A DNA stretch of 64,000 nucleotides from the NCBI GenBank assembly GCA_903909815.1, contig CAIVXG010000030.1, forward strand, positions 28,512 to 92,511. The letters run 5' to 3'. The notes under the pieces are model-generated. The model saw only the letters and a list, made by a program, of their open reading frames with translations, ran no database searches and was not told the origin of the DNA. The translations under genes and the position numbers were made by a program. This DNA comes from an uncultured beta proteobacterium (lineage in GTDB: Bacteria; Pseudomonadota; Gammaproteobacteria; Burkholderiales; Burkholderiaceae_C). Numbering within the stretch: the first letter of the stretch is position 1; each line of letters starts with the position of its first letter. Shown in pieces: positions 40,503 to 49,902 of this stretch.

Positions 40503-41576
40503 TTACAAACGCTGCTCGGACGCCCGCTCGAACAGCGAGATCCGATCCAGGTCGATGCTGAAATTGACACTCTCATCCACGCGGCATTCGAGCGCGCCCG
40601 AAACCACCGAAGACAACAGATGGCCACCGAAATCCACCCACACCACGTGGTGGTTCCCCATGGGTTCGATCACCGACACGGTTCCCTTCAAATCGCCTGC
40701 GGCGTGGATCAGCAGATTCTCCGGGCGAATCCCCAGGACCACATCCACGCCGGCGCCGTGCGGTGCGCGAAAGGCGTAGGCCGCCAGATCCAGCGTCAGG
40801 TTGTCCGACACGAACTGGAACGAATCGCCAGCGGCCTTGAGCCGCCCGTTCAACAGATTCATCCCCGGCGAACCGAGGAAGCCGGCGACAAACAGGTTCT
40901 CCGGTCTTTCGTACACGAGATCGGGTGCGCCGATCTGCTGGATCTTGCCGGCACGCATGACCACGATGCGCGTGGCCAGCGTCATGGCTTCGACCTGGTC
41001 GTGCGTCACGTAGATCATGGTCGAACGCAGCTTCTTGTGCAGCAGCTTAAGTTCGCGCCGCAGCTCGGCGCGCAGCTTGGCGTCCAGATTGGACAGCGGC
41101 TCGTCGAACAGGAAGACGCCGGCTTCGCGCACCAGCGCGCGGCCAATCGCCACGCGCTGACGCTGGCCACCCGAGAGTTGCGAGGGTTTGCGGTTCAGCA
41201 GCGGTTGCAGTTGCAGCATCTCTGCAACACGGCTCACGCGGCGCTCAATCTCGGCCTTGGGCAGACCCTTGATGCGCAGCCCAAACGACATGTTGCGCTC
41301 CACGCTCATCGTCGGGTACAGCGCGTACGACTGGAACACCATGCCGATGTTGCGGTCCGTAGGGTCGGCCCAGGTCATGTCCGTGCCGCCGATGTCGATG
41401 CTGCCTTCGGCCACGTCGATCAGGCCGGCGATGCTGTGCAGCAGCGTGGACTTGCCGCAGCCCGAAGGCCCGAGCAACACCAAAAACTCGCTCTCGACCA
41501 CGTCCAGATTGAGATCCTTGATGACCTCGTTGTCGCCAAAGCGAATACTGAGTTTTCGAATTCCGACGCTAGACAT
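40503..41576 (-). CDS. Sugar ABC transporter ATP-binding protein (MalK/UgpC type, operon 1)
   Basis: ATPase of a CUT1 sugar importer, 357 residues. Seen: Walker [10 protein letters not shown], signature LSGGQRQRVAIGRAL, Walker B VFLFDEPLSNLDAKLR, switch YVTHDQVEAMTLA, and a C-terminal regulatory OB domain (from about residue 245) with VLGIRPENLL. The frame runs far upstream through the permease gene, but the ATG at 41576 gives the standard MSSVGIRKLSIRFGD start, two bases after the preceding gene. Its place between permeases and halogenase ties the transporter to the glucan locus. Confidence 0.95.
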   Translation of the reverse strand: MSSVGIRKLSIRFGDNEVIKDLNLDVVESEFLVLLGPSGCGKSTLLHSIAGLIDVAEGSIDIGGTDMTWADPTDRNIGMVFQSYALYPTMSVERNMSFGLRIKGLPKAEIERRVSRVAEMLQLQPLLNRKPSQLSGGQRQRVAIGRALVREAGVFLFDEPLSNLDAKLRAELRRELKLLHKKLRSTMIYVTHDQVEAMTLATRIVVMRAGKIQQIGAPDLVYERPENLFVAGFLGSPGMNLLNGRLKAAGDSFQFVSDNLTLDLAAYAFRAPHGAGVDVVLGIRPENLLIHAAGDLKGTVSVIEPMGNHHVVWVDFGGHLLSSVVSGALECRVDESVNFSIDLDRISLFERASEQRL

Positions 41577-41578
41577 GC

Positions 41579-42472
41579 TTACCCCTTGACCGCACCGGCG
41601 GCAATACCGCGCACAAACCAGCGCCCGGAAACAAAATAGATGGTGAGCGGCACCAGCGAAGTCAGGATCGTGGCCGCCATGTTCACGTTGTAAAGCCGCG
41701 TGCCGGTCGTGGTGTTGATCACGTTGTTGAGCTGCACCGTCATCGGCAGGTTGTCGCGCCCCGCAAACACCAGGCCCAGGATGTAGTCGTTCCACACGCC
41801 CGTGACCTGCATGATCGCCGCGACGATGATGATGGGCGTGGACATGGGCAGCATCAATTGCAGGAAGATGCGGATGAAGCCGCCGCCATCGATGCGTGCG
41901 GCCTTGAACAGTTCCTGCGGAATCGATTGGTAGTAGTTGCGAAACAGCAGCGTCATCACCGGCATGCTGAAGATGATGTGGATCACAACGATGCCCGGCA
42001 GCGAGCTGAACAGCCCCAGCGTGGCCAGGATGCGCACCAGCGGGAACATCATCACCTGCACCGGAATGAAGGCGCCCAGCATCAGAATGGCGAACAGCGC
42101 ATTCGCGCCGCGCGGCTTCCAGAACGACAAGGCGTAGCCATTGAGCGCGCCCAGCAGGATGGGCAGGATGGTGCTGGGGATCACGATCCACACCGAGTTC
42201 CAGAAGCCGCCGCGAATGCCTTCGCACGAGACGCCGGTGCAGGCGGATGTCCACGCCGTGACCCAGGGTTCGACCGTGATCGCCACCGGAAACGCAAAGA
42301 TATTGCCCAGACGGATCTCGTCCATGGTCTTGAACGAGGTCACCAGCATGATGTACAGCGGCATCAGGAAGAACAGCGCGGCACTCAGCAAGAAGGCGTA
42401 GACGCCGACGCGCGCCGGGCTGAAGCGCCACGGGCGGCGCGCGGCGCGCGGGAGGGTGGCGACGTGATTCAT
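41579..42472 (-). CDS. Sugar ABC transporter permease (MalG type, operon 1)
   Basis: Membrane subunit of the CUT1 importer, 297 residues with six membrane segments from VGVYAFLLSAALFFLMPLYIML on. The EAA coupling loop is IPQELFKAARIDGGGFIRIFLQLMLP, which contacts the ATPase. It overlaps the MalF-type gene by four bases (ATGA). A periplasmic loop contains a Cys pair (SACTGVSCEG) also found at the same place in the paralogous operon-2 protein. Confidence 0.94.
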   Translation of the reverse strand: MNHVATLPRAARRPWRFSPARVGVYAFLLSAALFFLMPLYIMLVTSFKTMDEIRLGNIFAFPVAITVEPWVTAWTSACTGVSCEGIRGGFWNSVWIVIPSTILPILLGALNGYALSFWKPRGANALFAILMLGAFIPVQVMMFPLVRILATLGLFSSLPGIVVIHIIFSMPVMTLLFRNYYQSIPQELFKAARIDGGGFIRIFLQLMLPMSTPIIIVAAIMQVTGVWNDYILGLVFAGRDNLPMTVQLNNVINTTTGTRLYNVNMAATILTSLVPLTIYFVSGRWFVRGIAAGAVKG

Positions 42473-43365
42473 TTGTGCGCCTCCTGACGATTCGAGCGAC
42501 TGCGAACGTACAACAGCGGCGCCAGCGGGGCCAGCACCGTGAGCAGCATCACGATGGATGCGGCCGACGCCAGCGCGATATTGGCGCGCCCGAACAGGTA
42601 ATCCATGATGAACTTGGCCGGCACCTCGCTCGCCGTACCCGGCCCGCCCTGCGTCATTGCCGCCACGGCGTCAAAGAGCTTGATCACAGCGGTGGAGAGC
42701 AGCACGAACACGGTCGCCACCGAGGGTCCGAGCATGGGCAGCACGATCGAGAAGTAAACGCGCCAGGTCGGGATGCCGTCGATGCGCGCGGCCTTCCAGA
42801 TCTCCTCGTCGATGCCGCGCAACCCGGCGAGCAACAGCGCCATCACCAGGCCCGAGGCCTGCCACACGGTGGCGATGACGATGGTGTACATCACCATGTC
42901 CTGGTCGATGATCCAGTCGAAAGTGAAGTCCGGATAGCCCATCAGTCGCACCGCCTGCTGGATGCCGTTGCCGGGGTTGAGCATCCACTGCCAGACCAGG
43001 CCGGTGGCGACGAACGACATCGCATAGGGGTAGAGAAAAACGGTGCGCAGCGCGCCTTCAGCCATCACCTTCTGGTCGATGAACACCGCCAGCAAAAATC
43101 CGATGGTCATGCAGGCCAGGATGAAGAGCACGCCGTACAGCGCCAGGTTCTGCAGCGACAGGATCCAGCGTTCGTTATCGAACAGGCGTTCAAATTGCGC
43201 CAGCCCCACAAAGTCGTCCGAAGGAAAGGTGCGCGAATTGCTCATCGACACCCTGAGCGACCACAGGACGGTGCCCAGGTAGGCCACCAGCACCGTGGTG
43301 GCCATGGGCAACAGCGCGCTCCAGGTGATGAGTTGGCGCAGCAGCTGTTTCGGTTTGATTTTCAT
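42469..43365 (-). CDS. Sugar ABC transporter permease (MalF type, operon 1)
   Basis: The second membrane subunit, 298 residues. Six membrane segments are visible, with the coupling loop IDEEIWKAARIDGIPTWRVYFSIVLP. The ATG overlaps nothing upstream: a 156-base gap with REP-like repeats separates it from the binding-protein gene. It is translationally coupled to the MalG-type gene downstream. Confidence 0.94.
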   Translation of the reverse strand: MKIKPKQLLRQLITWSALLPMATTVLVAYLGTVLWSLRVSMSNSRTFPSDDFVGLAQFERLFDNERWILSLQNLALYGVLFILACMTIGFLLAVFIDQKVMAEGALRTVFLYPYAMSFVATGLVWQWMLNPGNGIQQAVRLMGYPDFTFDWIIDQDMVMYTIVIATVWQASGLVMALLLAGLRGIDEEIWKAARIDGIPTWRVYFSIVLPMLGPSVATVFVLLSTAVIKLFDAVAAMTQGGPGTASEVPAKFIMDYLFGRANIALASAASIVMLLTVLAPLAPLLYVRSRSNRQEAHK

Positions 43366-43383
43366 GAGCAGAGGGTCAAAGGC

Positions 43384-43505
43384 ATGGACTGCCGCGGCCT
43401 GCGGCCTCGCAGTGACGAGAGGACGGCGTCATTGCGACCAAAGCGCGGCAATCCATGTTCGTATGCCAACAGCCTGGATTGCTTCGCTGCGCTCGCAATG
43501 ACGAC
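43384..43505. repeat. REP-like repeats between binding-protein and permease genes (operon 1)
   Basis: Three REP-like units of the GTCATTGCGA / GCGGCAATCCA family occupy the gap: a degenerate one near 43387, a forward unit near 43427-43457 and an inverted unit near 43474-43503. The last two can pair as a hairpin in the transcript. Lying directly behind the binding-protein gene, the structure could stabilise that upstream message. Confidence 0.82.
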
Positions 43506-43521
43506 ATGGCTGCCATGTGCA

Positions 43522-44757
43522 TCAGTTCTTCAACGCTGCGGCGATGTCCTTCTGCACCTTTTCCACCGGAACGTTCTTGTTCCAGTAGGTGGTCAGGATG
43601 TCGGCCATGGAGCCGTTCTGGTCCGGGTTCAGATAGACCTCGCCATTGCCGAGTTGGCGCGACTTGTCCTTCATGATGGCCAGGCCCTGCTGGGCGCAGA
43701 TGTCCATCTTGGACGAGTCGACATCGGTGCGCACGGGGATGGAGCCCTTCTTGTTGCTGAACGCCACCTGCGTCGCAGGCGCAAGCATTAATCCGGCCAA
43801 AACCTTCTGCGCTTTGATCTGTTCTGCGTTTGTGGTCTTGGGAAAAACAAACACATCGCCCTGGATGATGTACGGCGACCTGGCACCGAAGCCGGCGATG
43901 CAGCCGTAGTCCTTGCCCGGCAACTGGTGCGCCAGCGTGAACTCGCCCTTGGCCCAGTCGCCCATTATCTGCACGCCCGCCTTGCCAGTGATCAGCAGGG
44001 CCGTGGCGTCGTTCCAGTTGCGTCCCGGTGAACCCTTGTCCACGTAGGATTGCAGACGCTTATAGGCGAGCAACACCTTCTTGAAATCATCGCCCAGAAT
44101 CACCTTGGGATCGCGGTCGCGCAGCACCTTCAGGTACAAATCCGTGCCGCCAACATTTGCCAGCACCGCCGTGAAGACGGTGTTCTCCTGCCAGGGTTGG
44201 CCACCGTGCGCCAGTGCAATTAGACCTGCCGCCTTGAGCTTGTCGAGTGCTGAGAACAGTTCGTCCATGGTCTTGGGCTCGGCGGCGATGCCGGCCTTCT
44301 TGAATGCGGCCTTGGAATACCAGATCCAGGTCGGCATGTGGATGTCCACGGGAGCGGCGTAGTAATGGCCCTTGACCTTCACCACGTTGAGCACGGACTC
44401 GGGCAGGAACTTGTCCCAGCCGTCGCGGATCGCGACCTCGTCCACGTTGTTGAGCATGCCCTGCTCGACCACGTCCAGAAATTGCTTGGAGGTGTTGAAC
44501 TGCGCCATCGTCGGCGGGTTGCCGCCGACGATGCGGTTGATCGCCACGGATCGTGCCTGCTCGCCCAGGGCGACTGCCGTGTCCACCCAGACGCCGCCGG
44601 TAGCGGTGTAGGACTCGGAAAATACCTTGACCGCTGCGGACTCCCCGCCCGAAGTCCACCAGTGAATCACTTCGGCCTTGGTGCCCGCAGCCTGCGCAGT
44701 GGCCGTCAAGCCCATCGCAAACGCCGCAGCGACCGCACAACTTTTCAATATCAACAT
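43522..44757 (-). CDS. Sugar ABC transporter periplasmic binding protein (operon 1)
   Basis: An extracellular solute-binding protein (family 1, CUT1) of 411 residues. A signal peptide is visible (hydrophobic SCAVAAAFAMGLTATAQA, residues about 5-22), followed by VIHWWTSGGESAAVKVFSE, typical of glucose/oligosaccharide binders, and later QIMGDWAKGEFTL. The ATG shares one base with the beta-glucosidase stop (TGATG), so translation is coupled to the GH1 gene. With GH1, GH3 and GH30 around it, a beta-glucoside or short beta-glucan ligand is likely. It is clearly paralogous to the operon-2 binding protein at 61-62.5 kb. Confidence 0.93.
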   Translation of the reverse strand: MLILKSCAVAAAFAMGLTATAQAAGTKAEVIHWWTSGGESAAVKVFSESYTATGGVWVDTAVALGEQARSVAINRIVGGNPPTMAQFNTSKQFLDVVEQGMLNNVDEVAIRDGWDKFLPESVLNVVKVKGHYYAAPVDIHMPTWIWYSKAAFKKAGIAAEPKTMDELFSALDKLKAAGLIALAHGGQPWQENTVFTAVLANVGGTDLYLKVLRDRDPKVILGDDFKKVLLAYKRLQSYVDKGSPGRNWNDATALLITGKAGVQIMGDWAKGEFTLAHQLPGKDYGCIAGFGARSPYIIQGDVFVFPKTTNAEQIKAQKVLAGLMLAPATQVAFSNKKGSIPVRTDVDSSKMDICAQQGLAIMKDKSRQLGNGEVYLNPDQNGSMADILTTYWNKNVPVEKVQKDIAAALKN

Positions 44758-46130
44758 CACTTGTCTCCCCGCAAAAATTCCCGGTACCACTTGCCACTGG
44801 CCTTCAGGCGCCGCTGCTGCGTCTGAAAATCCACATGGGTCAGACCGAAGCGGCGAATATAGCCCTCGGCCCACTCGAAATTATCCAGCAGGCTCCAGGC
44901 GAAATAGCCCTTCACGGGGATGCCCTTGGCCACGATTTCACGCGTTGCCGCCAGATGACGTACCAGATAACTGCGGCGCTGCTGGTCGTCGATCTGGCCG
45001 TCCGAGCCCACCACGTCGTCGTAGGTGGAACCGTTCTCGGTCAGGTAGATTTCAGCGGGCTTGTAATCGCGTGCGACGCGTTCCAGCAGCGTCACCATAC
45101 CTTCGGGCGACACCTCCCAACCAAAGGCCGTGCGCTCCACGTTCTTTGTCTCGATGACGCGCGTTGACATCACGCCGACACCCGGCGCATCCGCCACGAT
45201 CTCTGGGAAGTAGTAGTTCACGCCCAGGAAGTCTGTGGGAGTCGCGATCTGCGCCAGGTCGCCTTCCTGCACCATCGGCGCGCTGTCGCCCAGAATCGCC
45301 CACACGTCGGCGGGGTAGCCACGGCCGTGCAACGGGTCTAGGAACCAGCGGTTGCGCAAGCCGTCGTGACGCGCTGTGGCCGCGACATCTGCGGCACTGT
45401 CAGACGCCGCCTTGAGCGGGTGCAGGCTCAGCGCGGCACCGACACGCGCGTTCGCCACATTGGCGCGGATCGCGGGAATGGCACGGCCATGCGACACCAG
45501 CACGTTGTGGCTCACCTGCAGCGCGGTCTTGAAGTCCTTCAGGCCGGGCGCGTGCACGCCCTCGTAGTTGCCGTGAAAAGCGGTGCACCAGGGTTCGTTG
45601 TGCGTGATCCAGTGCTGGATGCGGTCGCCCAGATGGCGGCTCACCATATCGGCGTAGCCGACAAAGGCGTCAATCGTGTCGCGATTGGCCCAGCCGCCCT
45701 GCTCCTGCAGCGTCTGCGGCAGGTCCCAATGGTAGAGCGTGACCCAGGGCTCCAGGCCGCGCTCGAGCATGCCGTCGACCAGGCGTGAATAGAAATCGAG
45801 GCCCTTCTGGTTCGGCGCCTTGCCACGACCCTCAGCAAAGATCCGGGGCCAGGCGATGGAAAAGCGGTAGGCGTTGGTTCCCAACTCGCGCGCCAGATCC
45901 AGATCCTGCGGCCAGAGATGGTAATGGTCGGAGGCCACGGCGCCGCTGGAGCCATCGCGGATGTGACCCGGCGTCGCGCAAAAGCGGTCCCAGATCGACT
46001 CGCCACGCCCATCCAGATTGGCGCCGCCCTCGATCTGGTAAGACGACGTGGAGCAACCCCAGCGAAAGTCGCTGGCGAAGTCCGCGCGCTTCAATTGCGG
46101 CAGATGGTCGGGACGGGTGTTGTTCATCAT
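44757..46130 (-). CDS. Beta-glucosidase, glycoside hydrolase family 1
   Basis: A cytoplasmic retaining beta-glucosidase of 457 residues without a signal peptide. Seen: FRWGCSTSSYQIEGG at the start, YRFSIAWPRI, acid/base Glu179 in HWITHNEPWC, nucleophile Glu365 in IYLTENGS, and the C-terminal YFAWSLLDNFEWAEGY sugar-binding segment. It would hydrolyse imported beta-glucosides. The gene opens a transcript behind a LacI-type operator at 46155-46174 and is followed by the binding-protein gene with overlapping codons. There is no strong ribosome site before the tandem ATGs. Confidence 0.95.
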   Translation of the reverse strand: MMNNTRPDHLPQLKRADFASDFRWGCSTSSYQIEGGANLDGRGESIWDRFCATPGHIRDGSSGAVASDHYHLWPQDLDLARELGTNAYRFSIAWPRIFAEGRGKAPNQKGLDFYSRLVDGMLERGLEPWVTLYHWDLPQTLQEQGGWANRDTIDAFVGYADMVSRHLGDRIQHWITHNEPWCTAFHGNYEGVHAPGLKDFKTALQVSHNVLVSHGRAIPAIRANVANARVGAALSLHPLKAASDSAADVAATARHDGLRNRWFLDPLHGRGYPADVWAILGDSAPMVQEGDLAQIATPTDFLGVNYYFPEIVADAPGVGVMSTRVIETKNVERTAFGWEVSPEGMVTLLERVARDYKPAEIYLTENGSTYDDVVGSDGQIDDQQRRSYLVRHLAATREIVAKGIPVKGYFAWSLLDNFEWAEGYIRRFGLTHVDFQTQQRRLKASGKWYREFLRGDK

Positions 46131-46154
46131 ATTTTTTCGATGCGGCGTCGATTA

Positions 46155-46174
46155 AATTGGAAACCATTCCAATT
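46155..46174. promoter_or_regulatory. LacI-family operator before the GH1 transporter operon
   Basis: A perfect inverted repeat, AATTGGAA ACCA TTCCAATT, overlaps a minus-strand TAGAAT -10-like hexamer (46172-46177) and lies 25 bases before the GH1 start. This position would block transcription when a repressor binds. Its half-sites match those of the palindrome upstream of the TonB receptor (54479-54494). The adjacent LacI-family gene is the natural candidate regulator. Confidence 0.75.
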
Positions 46175-46257
46175 CTAGCCACATAAATCACTGAAACGCA
46201 TCCGTGCAGACCCTACTTTTAATGGGAATAGCGCCTGTTCAATCCCAAGCGGTCAGC

Positions 46258-47286
46258 TCAAGCGCGCGCAGACGCCTCGCCGGGCGCGATCACCACCGAC
46301 GCTCGCCAGGTCACGCTGGCGGGAAACTCCCGCACCACCTCCAGCGTCTCGCCGTAGCACCGATTGAGCAGCCAGCGCACACCGTTGAGCGTCATGAGCC
46401 GCCAGGGAATATGCACGGTCGTGAGCTGCGGCGCGGAGTACTCGGCACTGGGCGTGTCGTCGTAGCCCAACACCGAAACGGCGCCGGGTACCGAGATGCC
46501 CGCCTGCTGAAAATACGCCAGCGCGCCGATGGCCATCTCGTCGTTGGCGCAAAACAGCGCCGTGAATTCATGGCCGGATGACGCCAGGGAGCGGGCGCAG
46601 GCCCAGCCGCCTTCCGGCGAAAAGTCGCTCTGCAACGTCACCACTTGGTTTGCAGCAATGCCTGAGCGCGCCAATTCGGCCAGGAAGGCATCCACGCGCG
46701 TCACGTTGTCGGGGGCATCGGCGGGTCCGGCGATCACGGCAAATTTGCGATGCTGCATTTTCAGCAGTGTCTTAGCGGCCAGTTCACCGCCCTGAGCATG
46801 GTTGGACATGAAGCACTGCTCCGCCATGCCGTCGAAGTGGTGGTTCAGCAGCACCAGACTGTTTTGCTTTGGACCCAGGGCCCGGATGTCTTCTTCATGC
46901 AGCGCGTTGCTCATCACCACTAGGCCGTCGCAACCGCGTTCGATCAGGAACTCCAGGCCCTCGATCGCCTGCTGCCGGGCATCGCCGTCACCGCAGCCAA
47001 ACGCCACCACCATATGCCGCCCGGCGTTGCGCAATTCGGTATCGATGGCGCCCAGGATGGGCGTATAGAAGGTGCCTTTGAGCACCGGAATGTAGACGCC
47101 GATCATCTGCGACGTGCCCGACAGCAGCGTGCGCGCCGCGTGGGACGGCCGGAAATCCAAGGTCTGGATCGCCTTGCGGACGCGTTCGGCCGTGGCCAGG
47201 GCGACCGAGCCCTTGCCGCTGACCACGCGCGACGCCGTCCCCACACCAACCCCGGCGAGGCGTGCAACGTCTTTGATCGTGGCCAT
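46258..47286 (-). CDS. LacI-family transcriptional regulator of the glucan locus
   Basis: A 342-residue repressor. The N-terminal helix-turn-helix with hinge helix is ATIKDVARLAGVGVGTASRVVSGKG, then a periplasmic-binding-like effector domain (from about residue 62, MIGVYIPVLKGTFYTPILGAI) with a LGYDDTPSAEYSAPQLTTV segment typical of sugar-responsive members. It starts 9 bases after the GH3 gene and lies 127 bases before the GH1 gene, whose upstream region carries a matching palindrome. It probably senses a glucoside and represses the receptor and GH1-transporter units; the effector is not known. Confidence 0.92.
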   Translation of the reverse strand: MATIKDVARLAGVGVGTASRVVSGKGSVALATAERVRKAIQTLDFRPSHAARTLLSGTSQMIGVYIPVLKGTFYTPILGAIDTELRNAGRHMVVAFGCGDGDARQQAIEGLEFLIERGCDGLVVMSNALHEEDIRALGPKQNSLVLLNHHFDGMAEQCFMSNHAQGGELAAKTLLKMQHRKFAVIAGPADAPDNVTRVDAFLAELARSGIAANQVVTLQSDFSPEGGWACARSLASSGHEFTALFCANDEMAIGALAYFQQAGISVPGAVSVLGYDDTPSAEYSAPQLTTVHIPWRLMTLNGVRWLLNRCYGETLEVVREFPASVTWRASVVIAPGEASARA

Positions 47287-47295
47287 CTTACATTC

Positions 47296-49902
47296 CTATT
47301 TCGAATTCACTCCAATATCGGAGCACACCAGTGTATCTGCGTCTTTGACCGCCCCCGAAACAATGCGGATGCTGGTGAAGGCCGCGGCAAAGGGACGGGT
47401 CGCGGACACACTGAACGGCACGTCCACGTTCAGGAAATCGGCGCCTGCGTCTTCCAGACAGGCCAGAGGAATCTTGACGGTGTGCTTGGTTCCCAACGGC
47501 ATCTTCTTGAGCACCGGGCCCAGGTCCACCTCGCCCTTGCAGGGCAGTTCGCACTCCACCGACAGCAGCACCGGCCCCTGCGCCGCCTGCTGCACCACAA
47601 GATCAAACTGCAATACACCCTGATCCAGCATATAGGAGCGCAAGCGCTGCTTTTGCGCAGCGAGGGCATATATCCGTGCCGGTCCGCCCAGCCAGGTCAC
47701 GAGCTTGGCATCTTGTTGGGTGTTGATCTGCGTGGTCTGCACCCGAATGCTGGGACTCGCCACCGGATAATCCAGGCTGCCGTTCAAATCAGCACCGACC
47801 TGGGTCTTCAGGCCGGGATGGGCGTCATCGGACAGATACAGGGCGTAAGGTTTCTGATCGAACAGGTTGAAGATCGTCACCGCTTCTTCCTTGCCGCAAC
47901 CGCCACTGGCATAGCGGGTGTCCAGCATCGCTACAGGCCGAGTGTCGCCATAGCTCAAGCCATAACCCAGGGCGAACAAGGGTGCGTAGTCGGCGTCGCC
48001 TAAGTGCAGCGGCACCTGGCACACGCCCTTGGGCCAGGAAAAGGACAGCCGCCCGCTGAAGTCATGATCCACGCCACCCAGCGCATTGCGCAACAACACA
48101 TCGCTCACGCCTTTGCCTTCCGTACCCGGCAGCCAGGCGGCGACAAACCCGTCCGAGAGGTTCAGCAGGTCATTCACGTACAGGGGCCGGCCGGCGATGA
48201 AGACGGTAATGACGGGCACGCCCTTGCCAGCCACCGCCTGCAGCACCGCCAGGTCCTCCGGGTAGCGACTGCTGTGGCGAAGGGTTTCCGACAAGGGAAT
48301 ATCACCCCGGAACTCGGCGTAAGGGCTCTCGCCCACGACTGCGATCACGGCATCAAAACGCCCGACGTCCACGCCCTGCGCGGTCTCGCTGTACGCCACC
48401 GTGTCCACACCCGCAGCGGCGCGAATGCCGTCAAGCACCGAGTCGCCGACCGGAAAATCGCTATTGGAATTCTCCGTTCCCTGCCAGCCCAGGCTCCAGC
48501 CCCCGGTCTGATTTTGGATGCTGTCCGCACTCTTGCCTACGACCAGAATCTTCTGCCCACGCTTCAAGGGCAAGGTGCCCTGGTTGTTCTTCAACAGCAC
48601 CAGGGATTCGCGCACCGCGCGCCGCGCCAGATCGCGTTCCACCAGGGCTTCGGTCTTGCCCGCGTAGGCGCCCTGCGACGGTTTCTTGCCGAACATGCCG
48701 GCGCGCAATTTGACGCGCAGGATGCGCGACACCGCATCATCGATGCGCTCTTGTGCGATCTTTCCGCGCTGTACCTGGGCCATGGTGTTGGCAATGAATT
48801 CGCGCCATTGTTCGGTCACCATCACCATGTCGACGCCGGCGTTGATGGCCTGCGCACAACTCGCCTGGCTGCAACCCGCAATCTGCGCAATGCCGTTCCA
48901 GTCGGTCACGACAAAGCCATCAAAGCCTAATCTGTTTTTAAGCACCGCGGTGAGCATCGCCTGGCTGCCGTGCAGCTTGCCGTAGTCCACACCGCTGGCC
49001 ACGTCGACCCAGCTGTTGAACGAAGCCATCACCGTCTGCACGCCCGCGGCCAGAGCGCCGTAATACCCCTGGGCATGGATGTTCATCATGTCGGCCTGAC
49101 TGACCCGCGTCACCCCCTGGTCCTTGCCCAGATCGGTGCCGCCGTCGCCCATGTAATGCTTGGCCGTGGCCACCACGTTGGCGTCACTCCCAAAGCTGCC
49201 CTGCAGCCCCGACACGTAGTGGAAGGCGTCGTCCTTGACCAGGCTCGCGTCCTCCGAAAAGCTCTCGTAGGTTCGGCCCCAGCGCGGGTCGCGCGCCACC
49301 GCGAGGGTCGGGCCAAAGACCCAGTTGATGCCGGTGGCGCGCACCTGGCGCCCGACCACCGCGCCGATCGCACGAACCAACTCCGGGTCGTGCGCAGCAC
49401 CCAGCCCGATGTTGTGCGGAAACAGCGTGGCGCCAAAGGCGTTGCCATGGCCATGGATCGCGTCCGTGCCCCAGATCAGAGGCACCTTCACGGCCATGTC
49501 TGTGGCCATGGACGCGTCGTAGTACTGGTCGGCGAGGTCGACCCAATCTCCCATCTTGGCCCGCTTGTTGCCGCCCGGCCAGGAGCCGCCGCCATTGAGC
49601 ACGGAGCCGATGTAGTACTGACTGATCTGCGCCGGTGTCACACTGCCGATTTCGGGCTGCGTCATCTGACCGATCTTTTGCGCCAGCGTCATACCCGACA
49701 GGATACGCGCCACCTGCGCTTCAATTTTCGCGTCTTTGGGAATCGCGCTGGTGATGTGCGGCCAGTCGGTCAAGGGCGCATTGGAGGTGGGCACTTGCGC
49801 GATGGAAGCGACGGCAAAAGTTGTCAGGCACGCTGCAACCAATCGCCGCAAGACATTTTTCAGGACGGGCAGAGCGCCGTCGTTCGCATCACTCAAACTC
49901 AT
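47296..49902 (-). CDS. Secreted or periplasmic glycoside hydrolase family 3 (exo-beta-glucanase type)
   Basis: A GH3 enzyme of 868 residues, of the long type that includes exo-1,3/1,4-beta-glucanases. A signal peptide is visible (RRLVAACLTTFAVASIAQ). The barrel domain begins at VARILSGMTLAQKIGQMTQPEI and carries the nucleophile Asp in GFVVTDWNG. The second domain has LKNNQGTLPLKRGQKILVVG, and the enzyme ends in a beta-rich C-terminal domain of about 200 residues. The ATG at 49902 overlaps the second halogenase stop (ATGA), so the upstream in-frame ATG at 49929 is less likely and translation is coupled. It would release glucose or short glucosides from beta-glucans in the periplasm or outside. 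Confidence 0.94.
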   Translation of the reverse strand: MSLSDANDGALPVLKNVLRRLVAACLTTFAVASIAQVPTSNAPLTDWPHITSAIPKDAKIEAQVARILSGMTLAQKIGQMTQPEIGSVTPAQISQYYIGSVLNGGGSWPGGNKRAKMGDWVDLADQYYDASMATDMAVKVPLIWGTDAIHGHGNAFGATLFPHNIGLGAAHDPELVRAIGAVVGRQVRATGINWVFGPTLAVARDPRWGRTYESFSEDASLVKDDAFHYVSGLQGSFGSDANVVATAKHYMGDGGTDLGKDQGVTRVSQADMMNIHAQGYYGALAAGVQTVMASFNSWVDVASGVDYGKLHGSQAMLTAVLKNRLGFDGFVVTDWNGIAQIAGCSQASCAQAINAGVDMVMVTEQWREFIANTMAQVQRGKIAQERIDDAVSRILRVKLRAGMFGKKPSQGAYAGKTEALVERDLARRAVRESLVLLKNNQGTLPLKRGQKILVVGKSADSIQNQTGGWSLGWQGTENSNSDFPVGDSVLDGIRAAAGVDTVAYSETAQGVDVGRFDAVIAVVGESPYAEFRGDIPLSETLRHSSRYPEDLAVLQAVAGKGVPVITVFIAGRPLYVNDLLNLSDGFVAAWLPGTEGKGVSDVLLRNALGGVDHDFSGRLSFSWPKGVCQVPLHLGDADYAPLFALGYGLSYGDTRPVAMLDTRYASGGCGKEEAVTIFNLFDQKPYALYLSDDAHPGLKTQVGADLNGSLDYPVASPSIRVQTTQINTQQDAKLVTWLGGPARIYALAAQKQRLRSYMLDQGVLQFDLVVQQAAQGPVLLSVECELPCKGEVDLGPVLKKMPLGTKHTVKIPLACLEDAGADFLNVDVPFSVSATRPFAAAFTSIRIVSGAVKDADTLVCSDIGVNSK

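Noticed and set aside
41577..42431. Upstream extension of the operon-1 ATPase frame through the MalG-type gene
   Set aside because: The extension is out of frame with the permease, lacks a domain, and the ATPase has a standard start at 41576.
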